Part shown: positions 45,328-54,390 of the stretch, piece after piece
How positions within the stretch are numbered: the first letter of the stretch is position 1
Layout of the letters: the number at the start of each line of letters is the position of its first letter
NCBI GenBank assembly: GCA_963797535.1
Contig: CAWCPQ010000001.1
Coordinates: 1,798,001 to 1,862,000 of the forward strand
Reading direction: 5' to 3'
Source: JAWWOL01 sp963797535
GTDB taxonomy: Bacteria; Actinomycetota; Actinomycetes; JAWWOL01
DNA length: 64,000 nt
The notes under the pieces: model-generated
Told to the model about the DNA's origin: nothing
The model's database searches: none
The model's input: the letters and a program-made list of their open reading frames with translations, nothing else
Position numbers and translations under genes: made by a program

Positions 45328-46473
45328 ATGACGGACGCGAGCCCTTCGACCACTCCGCGCGTCTCCCTGCCGGGCATCAGCTCGCGGGCGTACGAGCACC
45401 CGGCCGACCGTTCGGCGTTGGTCGCGCTTCGAGCGGTGCCCGGCTTCGACACGGTCCTCAAGGCGCTGTCCGGCTTGATCCATGAGCGCAGCCACCGCCT
45501 CACCTATCTCGCGTCCGCGGTCAAGGTCAGCGAGCGGCAGTTCGCCGACATTCACGCGATGTACGTCGAGCTGGTCGAGATCTTCGACCTGCCGGTGACG
45601 CCCGACCTGTTCATCGAACGCAGCTCAGAGGTGCGCGCCGTGGCCATGGGCATGGACGCGCCGTTCATCGTGGTGAGCACAGCGCTGCTCGACCTGATGG
45701 AGCCGGACGAGCTGCGCTTCGTGCTGGCCCACGAACTTGGCCACGTCCTGTCCGGCCACGCGCTCTACCGCTCGATGCTCTACCACGTGCTGAGGCTGTC
45801 CACCCGCGCGATGTGGCTCAGCGTCGGCTACCTCGGTCTGCGCGCCGTGATCGCAGCACTCGAGGAGTGGGCGCGCAAGTCCGAGCTGTCCGCGGACCGA
45901 GCCGGCCTGCTCGGCTGTCAGGACTTCGACGCGGGGCTGCGTTCGCTGATGAAGCTCGCCGGCGGTGCCCGGCTGTACGCCATGGATCCGGCTGCTTTCC
46001 TTGATCAGGCGGCAGAGTACGACGCATCGGGTGACCTGCGCGACGGTGTGCTCAAGCTGCTCAGCCTCGAAGGGCAGCGGCACCCGTTCACCGTGCTGAG
46101 AGCGGCCGAGCTCAAGCGCTGGGTCGACGACGGAGCGGTGGCGACGATCCTGTCCGGCACCTACCCGAGGCGCGCCGACGACCCGCAGGCCTCGTTCACC
46201 GACGAGGTCAAGGCGTCTGCCAAGTCGTACAAGCGCGGCATCGACGAGTCGCAGGACCCGCTGGTCAACCTGGTCAAGTCGGCCGGTGACGAAGTGGTCA
46301 ACCTGGGGTTCAAGCTGCTCGCGAAGATCCCCACCAGCCGGGCGAGCACCGCGGCGGGCACCGACCCCCACCCTCAGCCGGAGGCACCGCCGCAGCCGCG
46401 CAGTGCCACCGAACGCTGGATGATGGAGCGCGACGCCGACGGAGACGCCTGGAACGACGGCGACTCCGACTGA
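45328..46473 (+). CDS. M48-family zinc metallopeptidase
   Basis: 381 residues from ATG 45328. The zinc motif VLAHELGHVLSGH is near residue 135 and the third ligand Glu is in KSELSADRAGLLG. A membrane-associated helical segment (MWLSVGYLGLRAVIAALEEW) lies between. The C-terminus is Pro/Gln-rich and disordered, ending in acidic residues. It is HtpX/Ste24-like in motif but longer and with fewer helices, so it may be a peripheral cytoplasmic enzyme. Substrate unknown. Confidence 0.9.
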   Translation: MTDASPSTTPRVSLPGISSRAYEHPADRSALVALRAVPGFDTVLKALSGLIHERSHRLTYLASAVKVSERQFADIHAMYVELVEIFDLPVTPDLFIERSSEVRAVAMGMDAPFIVVSTALLDLMEPDELRFVLAHELGHVLSGHALYRSMLYHVLRLSTRAMWLSVGYLGLRAVIAALEEWARKSELSADRAGLLGCQDFDAGLRSLMKLAGGARLYAMDPAAFLDQAAEYDASGDLRDGVLKLLSLEGQRHPFTVLRAAELKRWVDDGAVATILSGTYPRRADDPQASFTDEVKASAKSYKRGIDESQDPLVNLVKSAGDEVVNLGFKLLAKIPTSRASTAAGTDPHPQPEAPPQPRSATERWMMERDADGDAWNDGDSD

Positions 46474-46568
46474 TTCCCCTACAAACAGGCCCATAAACAG
46501 GGCAATTCAGACGTGTAACCGTCGTATGAGTACGGGTATAGAGCCGCCACCTTTCCAGGAGGCGCGCT

Positions 46569-48122
46569 ATGGCGAGCACAATCGCGACCAACCCTCAGGC
46601 GACACCGACGTCGCCCATCCGCTCTCTTGTTCCGGCCCGAATTGACCGCATGGGTTGGTCGCGATTCCACACCCGCCTGATCATCGCTTTGGGAGTTGCC
46701 TGGATTCTCGATGGTCTCGAGATCACCATTGCGGGCAACGTCACCAATATCATCAGCCAGCCGGACGCGCTGGGGTTGTCCTCCGGATCGGTCGCGTTCT
46801 CGGTCGGCACCATCTATCTGCTTGGCGAGGTGGCCGGCGCGCTGTTCTTCGGCCGGATGTCCGACAAGTGGGGCCGCAAGAACCTGTTCATGATCACCCT
46901 CGGCGTCTACCTGTTCGGCGGCTTTCTCACCGCGCTCACGGCCGGCACCGGCACCGGCTGGGTCATCTACCTCAACGCCACCCGCTTCATCGCCGGCATG
47001 GGCATCGGTGGGGAGTACGCCGCGATCAACTCAGCGATCGACGAACTGATCCCGGCGAGATTCCGTGGCCGGGTTGATATCGCAGTCAACGGCACCTACT
47101 GGGCCGGTGCCTTCATCGCCTCCGTGCTCACCCTGCTCGTCGTCAACAACCTCCCCGCTGCCACTGCTTGGCGCGTCGCCTTCCTGATCGGCCCCGCGCT
47201 CGGCTTCGTCATCCTGTTCGTCCGCAAGAACCTTCCGGAGAGCCCGCGCTGGCTGCTCATGCACGGTCGGGCCGACGAGGCCGATGCCGCCGTCGCCGAG
47301 ATCGAGAAGATGGCGACGGAGGGCGGCGGAACCCTCGACGAGGTCGACGAGTCCAAGGCGATCGAGATCACGCCCGCGACCGATATCGGCTTCTTCGCCC
47401 TCGCGCGCACCCTGTTCAGGGTCTACCCGTCTCGTTCGATCCTGGGCGCCACCCTGATGATCACGCAGTCATTTCTTTACAACGCGATCTTCTTCACCTA
47501 CGCGTTGGTGCTCACCAAGATCTACAACGTGCCGAGCAGCAATACGGCGTACTACTTCATGTTCTTCGCGCTGGGCAACTTGATCGGCCCGCTGACAATC
47601 GGCCGATTCTTCGACAGCGTCGGTCGGCGGAAAATGATCTCCGGCACCTACCTGCTGTCGGGCATCTTGCTGGCGATCAGCGCATTCCTGTTCGAGGCAG
47701 GCGCCCTCAACGCTGTGACGCAGACCATCTGGTGGTGCGTGATCTTCTTCTTCGCCTCGGCCGGTGCGAGCGCCGCCTACCTGACCGTGAGCGAGATCTT
47801 CCCGCTCGAGGTACGGGCCAAGGCGATCGCCGTGTTCTTCGCCATCGCCCAGACCTTCGGGGCCTTCGGCCCCTGGCTCTACGGCCAGCTGATCGGCGAC
47901 GGCAAGGACCACTTCAAGCTGTTCATCGGCTACTTGATCGGCGCCGGGGTCATGATGATCGGCGGAGTCGTGGCGGCGATCCTCGGCGTCGACGCCGAAC
48001 GCAAGTCGCTGGAGGATGTCGCCTCGCCGCTGTCCGCCGTACGAAACAAGGCCTCTGCCTCGTTGAGCGGACTGACATCGGCGGCGCCCGGCGCGGACTC
48101 GCCCGTCCCGCGGACGGCCTGA
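46569..48122 (+). CDS. MFS metabolite:H+ symporter
   Basis: 517 residues from ATG 46569 with GGAGG 8 bases upstream. Twelve helices; the loop 2-3 signature GRMSDKWGRKNL and the loop 8-9 repeat GRFFDSVGRRKM match the sugar/aromatic-acid porter group, and GMGIGGEYAAINSAIDEL is the helix 4-5 motif. A cytoplasmic central loop of about 70 residues (ESPRWLLMHGRADEAD) carries the family PESPRW-like box. It brings in a carboxylate or sugar with protons; the substrate is not deducible. Regulator not adjacent. Confidence 0.92.
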   Translation: MASTIATNPQATPTSPIRSLVPARIDRMGWSRFHTRLIIALGVAWILDGLEITIAGNVTNIISQPDALGLSSGSVAFSVGTIYLLGEVAGALFFGRMSDKWGRKNLFMITLGVYLFGGFLTALTAGTGTGWVIYLNATRFIAGMGIGGEYAAINSAIDELIPARFRGRVDIAVNGTYWAGAFIASVLTLLVVNNLPAATAWRVAFLIGPALGFVILFVRKNLPESPRWLLMHGRADEADAAVAEIEKMATEGGGTLDEVDESKAIEITPATDIGFFALARTLFRVYPSRSILGATLMITQSFLYNAIFFTYALVLTKIYNVPSSNTAYYFMFFALGNLIGPLTIGRFFDSVGRRKMISGTYLLSGILLAISAFLFEAGALNAVTQTIWWCVIFFFASAGASAAYLTVSEIFPLEVRAKAIAVFFAIAQTFGAFGPWLYGQLIGDGKDHFKLFIGYLIGAGVMMIGGVVAAILGVDAERKSLEDVASPLSAVRNKASASLSGLTSAAPGADSPVPRTA

Positions 48123-48142
48123 ACGACCGCACGACGTACGAA

Positions 48143-48173
48143 GGGCCGGCCACCCCCCACGGATGGCCGGCCC
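48143..48173. terminator. Bidirectional terminator hairpin
   Basis: GGGCCGGCCA (48143-48152) and TGGCCGGCCC (48164-48173) pair perfectly around an 11-base loop, 21 bases after the MFS stop and 47 before the stop of the convergent gene. There is no T-run, as usual in high-GC actinobacteria. Confidence 0.75.
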
Positions 48174-48219
48174 CTCGGCTCGGGTGAGGCGGTGTCCCGT
48201 ACGGGACGCCTGCCTCGGA

Positions 48220-49299
48220 TCAGGTGGCCCGGCTGAACATCCGCCACATGTCGGCTTCACGGAAACCGGGAACGACGAGGCCGGTGACGGCGAAGCGATA
48301 CATCGCGGCCGAGAGGATGCCGTTGAGCGCCGTCGACACCGCGACCACCAGCAGCAGCCAGACCACGAACATCACCATCGCGACGACCGGCGAGAACAGC
48401 CAGCCGAGGAGCACCATCGCCAGCAGCAGCGGCAATGCACAGACGAAGACCGCGAGGTGCAGCACGCCGCGGGCGGTGAGCTGGGTGCCCCAGCGGCTGA
48501 TGACGAGCTCGCCCGAGCGCTTCACGGCACCGAACGGCTGCGCACCCTCGAACAGGATGACCGGGATCGACAGGAACGAGGCGAAGTCCCACGACCGGTC
48601 GAGAAGGTCGGCGAGGAAGCGGCCCCACGGCGTCTCGCGCAGCGCACCGGTGATGGCGCGCTCGGCAACCATGATCACCGCGAGCCCGGTCAGCTGCGGC
48701 AGCCGGGCCATGGTGGCCTTCCAGCTGGTGCCGAGATCCGGGCGAAGGCCTTCGAGCCTGGTCGTCGCTGCAGACACCACGACGGCCGAGCCGAGATTGC
48801 CCAGCACGGCGACGACCAGTCCCACGGCGACCGCCTGGATGCCCGCCAGCACCCGGTCGGCCTGGGGGTCGGCCGGACCGCCGGAGAGCAGCAGCAGCGG
48901 CACGATGACGATGACACTGGCCAGCAAGGTCATCAGAGGTACGACCAGCAGCATCGGCTCGTCCCTGAGGACGGTCCAGCACGTCTTCGCCAGGTCGACG
49001 CCGGCCCAGAAGCGTTCGCCCCAGCCCATCCGGCCGGCGACGGGGTAGTAGCCCGGCCGGGACGACTTCCCCATGTTCGCGTACGACGTCATCGTCGCGC
49101 CGTGCATCATCAGCTGCTCGTCGAAGTCCGCGTCGGACACGGCAACGCGGCCACCCGGCGACAGGGTCATCCCCGCGTTGTAGCTGCCGATCGGCGGAGG
49201 CGGCGGCGTCAGCGGAGGTTGAGCCGGGGGGTACGGCGGAGGCGGCGGGATCGGACGGTCAGCGACCGCCGGAGCGAAATAGCCGTAGCTGTCGCTCAT
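48220..49299 (-). CDS. Polytopic membrane protein with proline-rich N-terminus
   Basis: 359 residues from ATG 49299, after GAGGGGAGG. The first 100 residues are cytoplasmic and Pro/Tyr/Gly-rich, followed by about six helices, including MLLVVPLMTLLASVIVIVPL, then VAVGLVVAVLGNLGSAVVV and LLLAMVLLGWLFSPVVAMVM. Similar to DUF6159-type proteins, whose role is unknown. It converges with the MFS gene across the terminator. Confidence 0.82.
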   Translation of the reverse strand: MSDSYGYFAPAVADRPIPPPPPYPPAQPPLTPPPPPIGSYNAGMTLSPGGRVAVSDADFDEQLMMHGATMTSYANMGKSSRPGYYPVAGRMGWGERFWAGVDLAKTCWTVLRDEPMLLVVPLMTLLASVIVIVPLLLLSGGPADPQADRVLAGIQAVAVGLVVAVLGNLGSAVVVSAATTRLEGLRPDLGTSWKATMARLPQLTGLAVIMVAERAITGALRETPWGRFLADLLDRSWDFASFLSIPVILFEGAQPFGAVKRSGELVISRWGTQLTARGVLHLAVFVCALPLLLAMVLLGWLFSPVVAMVMFVVWLLLVVAVSTALNGILSAAMYRFAVTGLVVPGFREADMWRMFSRAT

Positions 49300-49378
49300 G
49301 CCCCTCCCCTCGCTCACGCGCTACCGACCGGACCGGCATCGCTCCCTGTCCGTTTCGGCGGTCAGCGTCGCGAGCCGA

Positions 49379-49394
49379 TGAGCCGAACGGCTCA
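49379..49394. terminator. Short perfect palindrome downstream of spermidine synthase-like gene
   Basis: TGAGCCGAACGGCTCA pairs along 7 bases around an AA loop and lies 18 bases after the corrected stop at 49412 of the minus-strand gene. It may stop transcription before the membrane-protein gene. A weak candidate, since no T-run follows. Confidence 0.4.
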
Positions 49395-49411
49395 GCGTGT
49401 GCCGCCGGGCC

Positions 49412-50120
49412 CTACCCGCGAGAGCTGGCCAGGAACACCACGTCCGGCTCCCCACGCGGGGCGTTGGCCGACGGCTGGGTCAGCACCTGCACGGTGGCGA
49501 ACACGGTGGACAGCAGCTCGGCGAATGCCGGACGACGCGTTCGCGCTCCAGAAGGCAGCGATCCCACCGGGGGTCAGCGCAACGCTCAGCCGCTGCAGGC
49601 CCTCAGCGTCGTAGAGCGCGGCATTGCCGGGCGTGACGAGCCAGTCCGGGCCGTTGTCCGTGTCGAGGCAGGCGACGTCCAGCGAAGCCGGAGCCGCGTC
49701 TCGCAGCCAGTCCACCAGGTCGGCGCAGACGATGTCGCTGCGAGGGTCGTCCAGACCGCCCGCACTGTACGGCGCCAGCCACGACCGGTGCCAGGAGATC
49801 AGAGCGGCTTCGCGCTCGACGACGACAACCCGGCGAACCCGAGCATCCGCCAACGCCTCGACGAGGGAGAAGCCGACGCCCAGACCGCCAACGAGCACGG
49901 TGTACGGCTGGGCGTGACGCTCCAGGGCCGCTCGCACCAGCAGCCGCTCGGAAGCGCCATCGCGGGTGTCCATCAAGAACACGCCGTTGCTGATGACCTC
50001 GTAGTGCTCGCCGTCGCCGCGCAGCACCAGCTCACCGCGCGGCGTCTCGACCCGATCAAGAACCTTCACGGTGCCGACCGGCGCCGCGACGGCAGGATCA
50101 GCCGCTGACGCGAACCGCAC
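49412..50120 (-). CDS. Spermidine synthase-like methyltransferase-fold protein, one frame break
   Basis: GTG 50120. The Rossmann core shows VLVGGLGVGFSLVEALADA (motif I) and VVVVEREAALISWH (motif II acidic), with LDVACLDTDNGPDWL further on. The frame breaks at about 49528-49530 (TCCGGCATTCG): dropping one G joins AFAELLSTVFATVQVL and ends SSRG-stop at 49412, about 235 residues. The catalytic Asp pair of polyamine synthases is not clear, so the substrate is unknown. The start overlaps the NlpC/P60 stop by 23 bases. Confidence 0.8.
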
Positions 50121-51465
50121 CCGCGTAGTCGCCGCGTCCGATGCTGGCGGTCCTGACGTTCTCGCCGGTCTGGGGAGCGTTGATCATGTCGCCGTTGCCG
50201 ACGTAGATGCCGACGTGGTGGATCGGGCTGCCGAAGAACACCAGGTCGCCGGGACGCAGCTCGCTGCGGCTGACGTGGCGACCGGAGCCGTACTGCGCGG
50301 CCGAGCTGTGCGGCAGGAAGATGCCGGCCCTGGCGTAGACGTAGGCGGTCAGGCCCGAGCAGTCGAAGTGGTTGGGACCACCGGCACCGTAGACGTAGGA
50401 CTTGCCGATCTCGTTGTAGGCCCAGTGCACGGCCGTCGCTGCGGCGCTGCTGCCACCGCTGGAGCCGCCGATGCTGCCCGAGTTGCCGGAACCGGAGCCG
50501 CCGTTGCCCGAGCCACCGCTCGAACCGCCGTTGCCGGAGCCACTGCTGCCGCTGCCGATGGAGCCGCCGTTGCCGGAGCCACTGCTGCCGGAGCCACTGC
50601 TACCGGAACCACTGCTGCCGGAGCCACTGCTGCCGGAGCCGCTGCTGCCGGAACCGCTGCTGCCGGAACCGCTGCCGCTGCTGTCACCACCGCTGCCGGA
50701 GTCGCTGCTGAAGGTGTGGGTCGCGCGGCGCTGGGCGTCACGTCGGCGCTGCAGGTCGTTCCTGGCCTGGATGGCTGCGGCGCGGGCCAGCTCGTAGCGA
50801 CGGATGTCAGCGGCGCGCTTGGCCTTGATGGCCTTGGCCAGAGCGATCTGCGCGGCCCGAATCTCGGCCTGACGCTGGACGATGAGGTTGTCGAGCAAGG
50901 TGTTCTCGGCCTTGGCTGCGCTCTCGACCAGGGCCTTCTCGGAGGCGAGCTTCTTGACCGCGGCGTTGGCCTTGGCGACGGCCTGAGCGGCGGCCTTGGC
51001 GGTGCTGTCCGCGTCGAGCTGGGCGGAGTGGACCGAGGCCAGCACGCTCACGTCGCTGCGGGACAGCGAGTCGACGATCGCGGCCCGGTCGACGAAACCG
51101 GCCGGGTCGCTGCCCTGGTAGAGCAACGTGGTGTCGCCGGTGGCGCCCTGGGAGTAGGCAGCGCTCGCGATGGCGGCAACGGCTGCCTTGGCCTTGCTCA
51201 GGCGAGCGGCGGAGGCGGCTGCCTTGGCCTGCTTGGCCTTGGCGTCACGGTTGGCATTGGCCAGCGCGATCCGGCCGGCGTCGTAGTTCTCGTTGGCGAT
51301 CGACGCCCGGGTCTCCAGCTTTGCCAGCTGGACGCGGGCGGACGCAATCTTTTCCGATGTGCTGGCTCCGGCGCTGGACATGGTCGGGACGAGAACCAGC
51401 CCAGCAGCGATCGTTGACAGCGCAACAGGTGCGATCAGGACACGAGTCAGTCGTGGGCGAACCAC
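50098..51465 (-). CDS. Secreted NlpC/P60 endopeptidase (RipA-like)
   Basis: 455 residues from GTG 51465. Signal peptide (LIAPVALSTIAAGLVLVP, cleavage near SAGAS), then an Ala-rich coiled coil (residues about 35-240) as in RipA/Cwl proteins. A Gly/Ser-repeat linker of about 90 residues follows, then the NlpC/P60 domain with DCSGLTAYVY (Cys), HHVGIYVGNG (His) and a third polar residue after it. It cuts the D-Glu/mDAP bond in peptidoglycan. A c-di-AMP riboswitch precedes it. The linker is extreme in length and regularity. Confidence 0.94.
   Translation of the reverse strand: MVRPRLTRVLIAPVALSTIAAGLVLVPTMSSAGASTSEKIASARVQLAKLETRASIANENYDAGRIALANANRDAKAKQAKAAASAARLSKAKAAVAAIASAAYSQGATGDTTLLYQGSDPAGFVDRAAIVDSLSRSDVSVLASVHSAQLDADSTAKAAAQAVAKANAAVKKLASEKALVESAAKAENTLLDNLIVQRQAEIRAAQIALAKAIKAKRAADIRRYELARAAAIQARNDLQRRRDAQRRATHTFSSDSGSGGDSSGSGSGSSGSGSSGSGSSGSGSSGSGSSGSGSSGSGNGGSIGSGSSGSGNGGSSGGSGNGGSGSGNSGSIGGSSGGSSAAATAVHWAYNEIGKSYVYGAGGPNHFDCSGLTAYVYARAGIFLPHSSAAQYGSGRHVSRSELRPGDLVFFGSPIHHVGIYVGNGDMINAPQTGENVRTASIGRGDYAGAVRVSG
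50455..50710 (-). repeat. Ser-Gly coding repeat in the NlpC/P60 linker
   Basis: The stretch encodes alternating SGSGSS and SGNGGS-type units within the linker of the NlpC/P60 gene. At the DNA level, units of about 18 bases (GGCAGCAGTGGCTCCGG on the coding strand) recur with small changes, a pattern prone to slippage. Copy number may vary between strains. Coordinates are approximate. Confidence 0.8.
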
Positions 51466-51489
51466 AGACAGTCGGCTCCTTCTTCCACA

Positions 51490-51645
51490 GACCGCCTACC
51501 GGGTTAGCTGACGGGCTCGGGCGGGAAGATGCGCCCTACAACTCACACAGAGCATGCGAGTCGATTCGCCCCTGAAGGACCTGGGTCCCCGGTTCGGTGA
51601 AGATTCGGCGGTACGGATACGTCGCTCACCGTGTGGCAGCAGGTC
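51490..51645 (-). promoter_or_regulatory. c-di-AMP riboswitch (ydaO/yuaA class) in the NlpC/P60 leader
   Basis: Minus-strand blocks are CCGGGGACCCAG (51581-51592), CAGGGGCGAATCG (about 51562-51574) and CCCGTCAGCTAACCCGGT followed by AGGCGG (51492-51514). The last ends about 26 bases before the GTG at 51465. The pattern and order match actinobacterial ydaO elements in front of NlpC/P60 and Rpf genes. Assigned by eye from the conserved blocks; outer boundary approximate. Confidence 0.9.
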
Positions 51646-51663
51646 ACGATCCGATTGCAGGGA

Positions 51664-51691
51664 ACTCTATCGCACAAACGTGCTTCACCAA
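51664..51691 (-). promoter_or_regulatory. Candidate promoter of the NlpC/P60 gene
   Basis: On the minus strand TTGGTG (51691-51686) and TAGAGT (51669-51664) are 16 bases apart and would start transcription near 51657, just before the riboswitch. The -35 is imperfect. The rest of 51700-51815 holds no visible gene; the PNPOx-fold gene starts at 51816. Confidence 0.45.
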
Positions 51692-51815
51692 ACCCCTTCC
51701 TTACACAACACCCCGACTTTCCGGTCATCCACAATTGCCGGACCACGGGGTTGACGAAGCGGGCATTTCATGCCAAGCCGCACCGCCCGGCAGACCCGTC
51801 GCCTAGGATTCGATC

Positions 51816-52490
51816 ATGAGTGAGCCCGCTTCCCAGCAGCCCAGCAGCCCCCGCTCCAGGGTCCGTCGCCAGCCCGACCTCGCCGCGTACGACCGGGGGA
51901 CAATTCACCATATTCTGGACGCTGGCCTGGTCGCTCACCTGGGTGTCGTGGACGCCGGAGCACCGTTCGTCCTTCCGGTGGGCTACGCCAGGGTCGGCGA
52001 TGACGTGCTTCTGCACGGATCGACCGCCAGCCGGGCCTTCAAGAGTGCGGCCGCCGGGGCCCCGATCTGCCTGACCGTGACCCTGCTCGACGGCATGGTC
52101 TTCGCCCGCTCGGTCTTCAACTCGTCGATGAACTACCGCTGCGTCGTGATTCTCGGCACCGCGACGGCCGTGGCGGACGAGGACAAGACCGAGGCGTTGC
52201 GGCTGCTCAGCGAACGGCTGGCGCCGGGCCACTGGGACTCCGTACGCCAGCCGTCGTTGCAGGAGCTCAAGGCCACCACCGTGCTGCGGCTGCCCCTGGA
52301 CGAGGCCTCGGCCAAGGTCAGCGCCGGGCCCCCGGAGGACGACGAGGCGGACCTCGCACTGGGCTACTGGGCCGGGGTGGTGCCGCTGACGACGATCACC
52401 ACCGCCCCCGAGCCGGCCCCCGAGGTCGCCGGGGGCCGGCCCGTACCGGACTATGTCGCGCGGTGGCGGCCCGACGTCAGGACGAGCTGA
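51816..52490 (+). CDS. PNPOx-fold (pyridoxamine 5'-phosphate oxidase-like) flavin-binding protein
   Basis: 224 residues from ATG 51816. The split-barrel begins after residue 20 with IHHILDAGLVAHLGVVDAGA, continues as VLPVGYARVGDDVLLHGSTA and ends near LPLDEASAK. The family binds FMN, F420 or heme; this member resembles the PA1024/NimA-like flavoproteins. It is not coenzyme-specific by sequence alone. The last 14 bases overlap the convergent aldo/keto reductase. Confidence 0.88.
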   Translation: MSEPASQQPSSPRSRVRRQPDLAAYDRGTIHHILDAGLVAHLGVVDAGAPFVLPVGYARVGDDVLLHGSTASRAFKSAAAGAPICLTVTLLDGMVFARSVFNSSMNYRCVVILGTATAVADEDKTEALRLLSERLAPGHWDSVRQPSLQELKATTVLRLPLDEASAKVSAGPPEDDEADLALGYWAGVVPLTTITTAPEPAPEVAGGRPVPDYVARWRPDVRTS

Positions 52491-53502
52491 CCCCGCGCCA
52501 CAGGTCGATGCCGCCCTCGACGGCGTAGCGGTCGATCTCGGCCAGCTCGTCGTCGCTGAACTCGAGGTTGGCCAGCGCACCGACATTGTTCTCGAGCTGC
52601 CGGACACTCGAGGCGCCGATGAGCACCGAGGTCACCATCTCGTGCCGCAGCACCCAGGCCAACGCCAACTGAGCCAGGGTCTGCCCTCGGCGCTTGGCGA
52701 GCTCGTTGAGGGCGCGCACGTGGGTGATGTTGCGGTCGATCATCTCGGGCTTGAGGAAGTGGCCCAGCGCAGCCCGCGAGTCGGCGGGGATTCCGCTGAG
52801 GTAGCGATCCGTGAGCATGCCCTGGGCCAGCGGCGAGAACGCGATGCAGCCGATTCCCTCGTTGCCGAGGACGTCGAGCAGGTCCTCCTCGACCCATCGG
52901 TTGAGCATGGAGTACGAGGGCTGGTGGATCAGCAGCGGCGTGCCGAGCTCGCGCAGGATCCGTACGGCCTCGGTCGTGCGCGTGCCGGAGTAGGAGGAGA
53001 TGCCGACGTAGAGCGCCTTGCCTGCGCGCACGATCGAGTCGAGCGCGCCCAGGGTCTCCTCGAGCGGGGTGTCCGGGTCGAAGCGGTGGCTGTAGAAGAT
53101 GTCGACGTAGTCCAGCCCCATCCGCTGCAGGGACTGGTCGAGGCTGGCGACGAGGTACTTGCGTGAACCGCCGTCGCCGTACGGGCCCGGCCACATGTCG
53201 TAGCCGGCCTTCGACGAGATGATCAGCTCGTCGCGGTAGCCGGTGAAGTCTTCCTTGAAGTGCCGGCCGAAGTTGGTCTCGGCGCTGCCGTAAGGCGGCC
53301 CGTAGTTGTTGGCCAGGTCGAAGTGCGTGATGCCCATGTCGAACGCGCGGCGCAGGATGTCGCGCTGGGTGTCGAAGGGCTTGTCGTCACCGAAGTTGTG
53401 CCACAGGCCGAGCGAGACGGCGGGCAGCACCAGGCCGCTGCGGCCCGTGCGGCGATAGGTCATGGACGAGTACCGGTCGTCAGCGGCGACGTATGCGGTC
53501 AA
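52477..53502 (-). CDS. Aldo/keto reductase (glyceraldehyde 3-phosphate reductase type)
   Basis: 341 residues from ATG 53502. Catalytic Asp and Tyr lie in FDLANNYGPPYGSAE, Lys in IISSKAGYDMWPG, and His in FYSHRFDPDTP. GASSVRQLENNVGAL at the end binds the NADPH phosphate. The GPPYGSAETNFG and YSMLNRW features match the YghZ/MgrA group, which reduces L-glyceraldehyde 3-phosphate and other aldehydes. Cytoplasmic, complete. Confidence 0.92.
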   Translation of the reverse strand: MTAYVAADDRYSSMTYRRTGRSGLVLPAVSLGLWHNFGDDKPFDTQRDILRRAFDMGITHFDLANNYGPPYGSAETNFGRHFKEDFTGYRDELIISSKAGYDMWPGPYGDGGSRKYLVASLDQSLQRMGLDYVDIFYSHRFDPDTPLEETLGALDSIVRAGKALYVGISSYSGTRTTEAVRILRELGTPLLIHQPSYSMLNRWVEEDLLDVLGNEGIGCIAFSPLAQGMLTDRYLSGIPADSRAALGHFLKPEMIDRNITHVRALNELAKRRGQTLAQLALAWVLRHEMVTSVLIGASSVRQLENNVGALANLEFSDDELAEIDRYAVEGGIDLWRGVSSS

Positions 53503-53562
53503 GGCATTGCTCCTAGTGCTCCTAGCGAAGGTCTCGGACTCATCATCATTGCCGCTAGCCGG

Positions 53563-54381
53563 TCAGCTCTTGGCGCGGGTGCGCTCGACCTCGATCCGCG
53601 GGGTGTTGGTGTCGGCCGCGGACCACTTGCCGGTACGGGCGTCCCAGGTGTGCCCGGCGTAGGTCAGCCCCGCGATCTGGTAGTCGGCGGCCCGCGACAT
53701 CAGCCAGGTGACGGCCAGCCAGCCGCGTTCGGGCGCCAGGTCGACGCCGAGGACCGGGCCGCCGAGCGCCTTCGCCGCGTCGCTTTCCATGGTCGTCGAC
53801 AGCCCGCTCGCCGGCACCGCGATGTCTGACTTGGCGTACTGGCAGGACATCCCGGCCGGAACCTGCCCGGTCAGTGCCTGCGCCATCGCGGTTGCCCGCG
53901 GCTCCCACTGGGCGTACGCGTTGGGTCGGCCGCTGCGTTGCACCTTCTGCCCGGCCACCGTGACGGCGAGGTCCTGCCAGCCCTTGACCTTGACCAGGTG
54001 CGAGAAGAACGCCCCCGCCGCGTACAACGGGTCCTGCACCTGCGCCTCGGTGCCCCACCCCTGCGACGGCCGCTGCTGGAAGAGCCCCAGCGAGTCGCGG
54101 TCACCGTGGTCGAGGTTGCGCAGGCGAGACTCCTGCATCGCCACGGCGATCGCCACCGTCACGGCACGCGGCGGCAGGTCGCGCTTCTGGGCGACGGACG
54201 CGATCAGCGCGGCGTTCTCCGCCTGCACCGGGTCCATCTCGTACGTGCCGGCGCGGCAGGTCGCGATCACCTCGGGACTCGGCCGCAGCATCACGAGGAC
54301 AGCAGCGAACCCACCCAGGACCACGACGAGGATGCCCAGCGCGATGAGCAGGGTGAAGAAGGACCGTCGTTTGCCGGACAT
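53563..54381 (-). CDS. Membrane-anchored lytic transglycosylase-like protein
   Basis: 272 residues from ATG 54381. N-terminal helix FFTLLIALGILVVVLGGFAAV anchors it, with the domain outside. The soluble lytic transglycosylase-like core has AIAVAMQESRLRNLDHGDRD, with the catalytic Glu in MQES, then SLGLFQQRPSQGWG. This Glu-Ser-Arg opening plus GLFQ is typical for goose-lysozyme-like cores in actinobacteria. The last 100 residues are of unclear fold. Probably trims cell-wall glycan. Confidence 0.85.
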   Translation of the reverse strand: MSGKRRSFFTLLIALGILVVVLGGFAAVLVMLRPSPEVIATCRAGTYEMDPVQAENAALIASVAQKRDLPPRAVTVAIAVAMQESRLRNLDHGDRDSLGLFQQRPSQGWGTEAQVQDPLYAAGAFFSHLVKVKGWQDLAVTVAGQKVQRSGRPNAYAQWEPRATAMAQALTGQVPAGMSCQYAKSDIAVPASGLSTTMESDAAKALGGPVLGVDLAPERGWLAVTWLMSRAADYQIAGLTYAGHTWDARTGKWSAADTNTPRIEVERTRAKS

Positions 54382-54390
54382 CGGTTCAGG

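Noticed and set aside
50471..50797. A + strand frame with many LLPEP repeats
   Set aside because: It is the antisense of the Ser-Gly linker of the NlpC/P60 gene; repetition is inherited from that repeat.
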